In this document: piece after piece, positions 5,801 to 7,153 of the stretch
Layout: every line of letters begins with the position of its first letter
Position numbering within the stretch: the first letter of the stretch is position 1
Source of the DNA: Bacillota bacterium
GTDB taxonomy: Bacteria > Bacillota > Bacilli > Paenibacillales > Paenibacillaceae
Assembly (NCBI GenBank): GCA_023418755.1
Contig: JAEZZE010000171.1
Span: forward strand, 1 to 7,153
Direction of reading: 5' to 3'
Length of the DNA stretch: 7,153 nt
Position numbers and translations under genes: made by a program
The notes under the pieces: generated by a model
Seen by the model: the letters and a program-made list of their open reading frames with translations, nothing else
The model's database searches: none
What the model was told of the DNA's origin: nothing

Positions 5801-7153
5801 TTAATGATTCACCAATCCGTTCGTTTGCACCAGCATTGGAGCGATGCCGTTGTCCTTGTCCATGCCGATCAGAGCATAACGGATGCTGTCGACAAGAGCT
5901 TCCCAGCTTGCCTCGATCACGTTGGAGGAGACGCCTACGGTGCTCCACGTATCCTTGAAGTTCGTTGACTCGATCAACACGCGCACCTTCGCCGCCGTAG
6001 CGTCTTTCTCGTCCAGTACGCGCACTTTGTAGTCGGACAGATGGATGTCGCGAATCCCCGGGAAAAACTGCACGAGCGCTTTGCGCAGCGCGTTGTCCAG
6101 CGCGTTGACCGGCCCGTTGCCTTCCGCTACCGTGTAGACCTGCTCTCCGGCTACGTTGATTTTCACGACGGCTTCGCTGGCCATCTGGCCGGCATTCTTC
6201 TCGACGGTAATCTTGAAAGAATCGACGGAGAAAATCTGCACGGCATCGCCGTAAGCATCCCTAAGCAGCAGCTCCAGGGAAGCGTCCGCGCCTTCGAACT
6301 GGTAGCCTTGATGCTCCAGGTCTTTGATCCGGTCGATGACCTCGCGCGATTTCATGCCTTCCGGGTTGACGTCGAGACCCATTTCCTGGGCCTTGGACAA
6401 AATGTTGCTCTGGCCCGCAAGCTCGGACACGAGCACCCGCTGTTTGTTTCCGACAAGATGAGGCTCGATATGCTCGTACGTTTTCGAATCCTTCATGATC
6501 GCGGAAACGTGGATTCCGCCTTTGTGCGCGAATGCCGCATTGCCGACGTACGGCTGGTTGACCGGCATAATGACGTTGGCGATCTCGCTGACGTAGCGGG
6601 CTACCCCGGTAAGCGATTTAAGCTGCTCGTCGCCGACGCATTCATAGCCCATCTTGAGCTGCAACGTCGGGATGATCGAGCAGAGATTGGCATTGCCGCA
6701 GCGTTCGCCGTATCCGTTGATCGTGCCTTGTATCTGGCGCGCGCCCGCCGTGATCGCCGCCAGCGTGTTCGCCACCGCAAGCTCGCAATCGTTATGCGTA
6801 TGAATGCCGATCGGAGCGTCGATGACCGATACGACGCGGGAGACGATCTCGCTGATTTCCCCGGGCAGCGTGCCCCCGTTCGTATCACAGAGAACGATCC
6901 AAGCCGCTCCGGCTTCTTTGGCTTTGGCCAATGCGGATAGCGCGTAATCCGGGTTAGCTTTGTAACCGTCGAAGAAATGCTCGGCGTCGAATAACGCTTC
7001 CATCCCGCTGCTCTTCACGTAAGCAAGAGATTCGTAAATCATCGCCAGGTTCTCTTCCAGCGTCGTCTGCAAAGCGGTGTGAACGTGAAAATCCCACGTC
7101 TTGCCGACCAGAGTCGCCGCGCTCGCGCCGGATTCCGTCAAGTGCTTCAGGTT
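5801..7153 (-). CDS. cimA: Citramalate synthase (LeuA/HMGL-like family), 5' partial
   Basis: The enzyme condenses pyruvate with acetyl-CoA to (R)-citramalate, the first step of the threonine-independent route to 2-oxobutyrate and isoleucine. The reading frame stays open to the window edge (N-L-K-H-L-T-E-S-G before the TTG codon at 7139-7141), so that codon is not a start; about 90 N-terminal residues, including the RDGTQ metal and catalytic motif, are missing from the 450 seen. Visible features are DAEHFFDGYKANPDYAL, characteristic of the citramalate-type branch, CDTNGGTLP, the metal-binding HTHND, GYGERCGNANL, GGIHVSAI, and a C-terminal LeuA-type regulatory dimer domain (roughly the last 150 residues) that in relatives binds the feedback inhibitor. 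The match to CimA is better than to 2-isopropylmalate synthase by these motifs, though a LeuA-like activity cannot be ruled out without the N-terminus. The gene ends at a strong terminator two bases after its stop. Confidence 0.9.
   Translation of the reverse strand, partial: NLKHLTESGASAATLVGKTWDFHVHTALQTTLEENLAMIYESLAYVKSSGMEALFDAEHFFDGYKANPDYALSALAKAKEAGAAWIVLCDTNGGTLPGEISEIVSRVVSVIDAPIGIHTHNDCELAVANTLAAITAGARQIQGTINGYGERCGNANLCSIIPTLQLKMGYECVGDEQLKSLTGVARYVSEIANVIMPVNQPYVGNAAFAHKGGIHVSAIMKDSKTYEHIEPHLVGNKQRVLVSELAGQSNILSKAQEMGLDVNPEGMKSREVIDRIKDLEHQGYQFEGADASLELLLRDAYGDAVQIFSVDSFKITVEKNAGQMASEAVVKINVAGEQVYTVAEGNGPVNALDNALRKALVQFFPGIRDIHLSDYKVRVLDEKDATAAKVRVLIESTNFKDTWSTVGVSSNVIEASWEALVDSIRYALIGMDKDNGIAPMLVQTNGLVNH

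Noticed and set aside
5644..5958. 104-codon plus-strand open frame
   Set aside because: It runs through both terminator hairpins and antisense into the end of cimA, with no motif and low-complexity composition.
6041..6940. 299-codon plus-strand open frame
   Set aside because: It is fully antisense to cimA, whose motifs are unambiguous; its Arg/Asp/Val-rich product is typical of a reverse-strand shadow.

Overview
The window looks like chromosomal DNA from a GC-rich member of the Firmicutes, most likely Paenibacillaceae (Cohnella or Paenibacillus-like). This is inferred from strong AAGGAGG-type ribosome binding sites, frequent GTG starts, GC-rich third positions, the protein sequences as I recognise them, and gene neighbourhoods I associate from memory with that family. 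I saw no mobile element, CRISPR array, rRNA or tRNA.

Layout: (1) Positions 1-3064, plus strand, hold a tight three-gene run: the 3' nine-tenths of an ammonium transporter (amt), a DUF294/GlnD-like nucleotidyltransferase-fold protein, and a DEDDh 3'-5' exonuclease whose ribosome binding site sits on the stop codon of the gene before it. (2) Positions 2988-4851, minus strand, hold an MFS exporter followed by a small JAMM/MPN+ metalloprotease; the protease's last 25 codons and stop codon run antisense into the end of the exonuclease gene. (3) Positions 4852-5052 are a divergent intergenic region. (4) Positions 5053-5619, plus strand, encode a membrane-anchored TlpA/ResA-type thiol-disulfide oxidoreductase. 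(5) Positions 5620-5800 hold two terminator-like hairpins between convergent genes. (6) Positions 5801-7153, minus strand, hold most of a citramalate synthase gene (cimA), whose 5' end lies beyond the window.

How they work together: only the first block suggests a functional unit. An ammonium channel followed by a GlnD-like nucleotidyltransferase-fold protein and an exonuclease hints at nitrogen or nucleotide signalling, but the substrate of the nucleotidyltransferase is unknown. The MFS-JAMM pair may be co-transcribed, but no shared pathway is evident. The thioredoxin-like gene and cimA look like independent units (extracytoplasmic redox; isoleucine precursor synthesis). I did not find a clearly new system. 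The amt-DUF294-exonuclease module and the exonuclease/JAMM antisense overlap are the parts most worth a second look.
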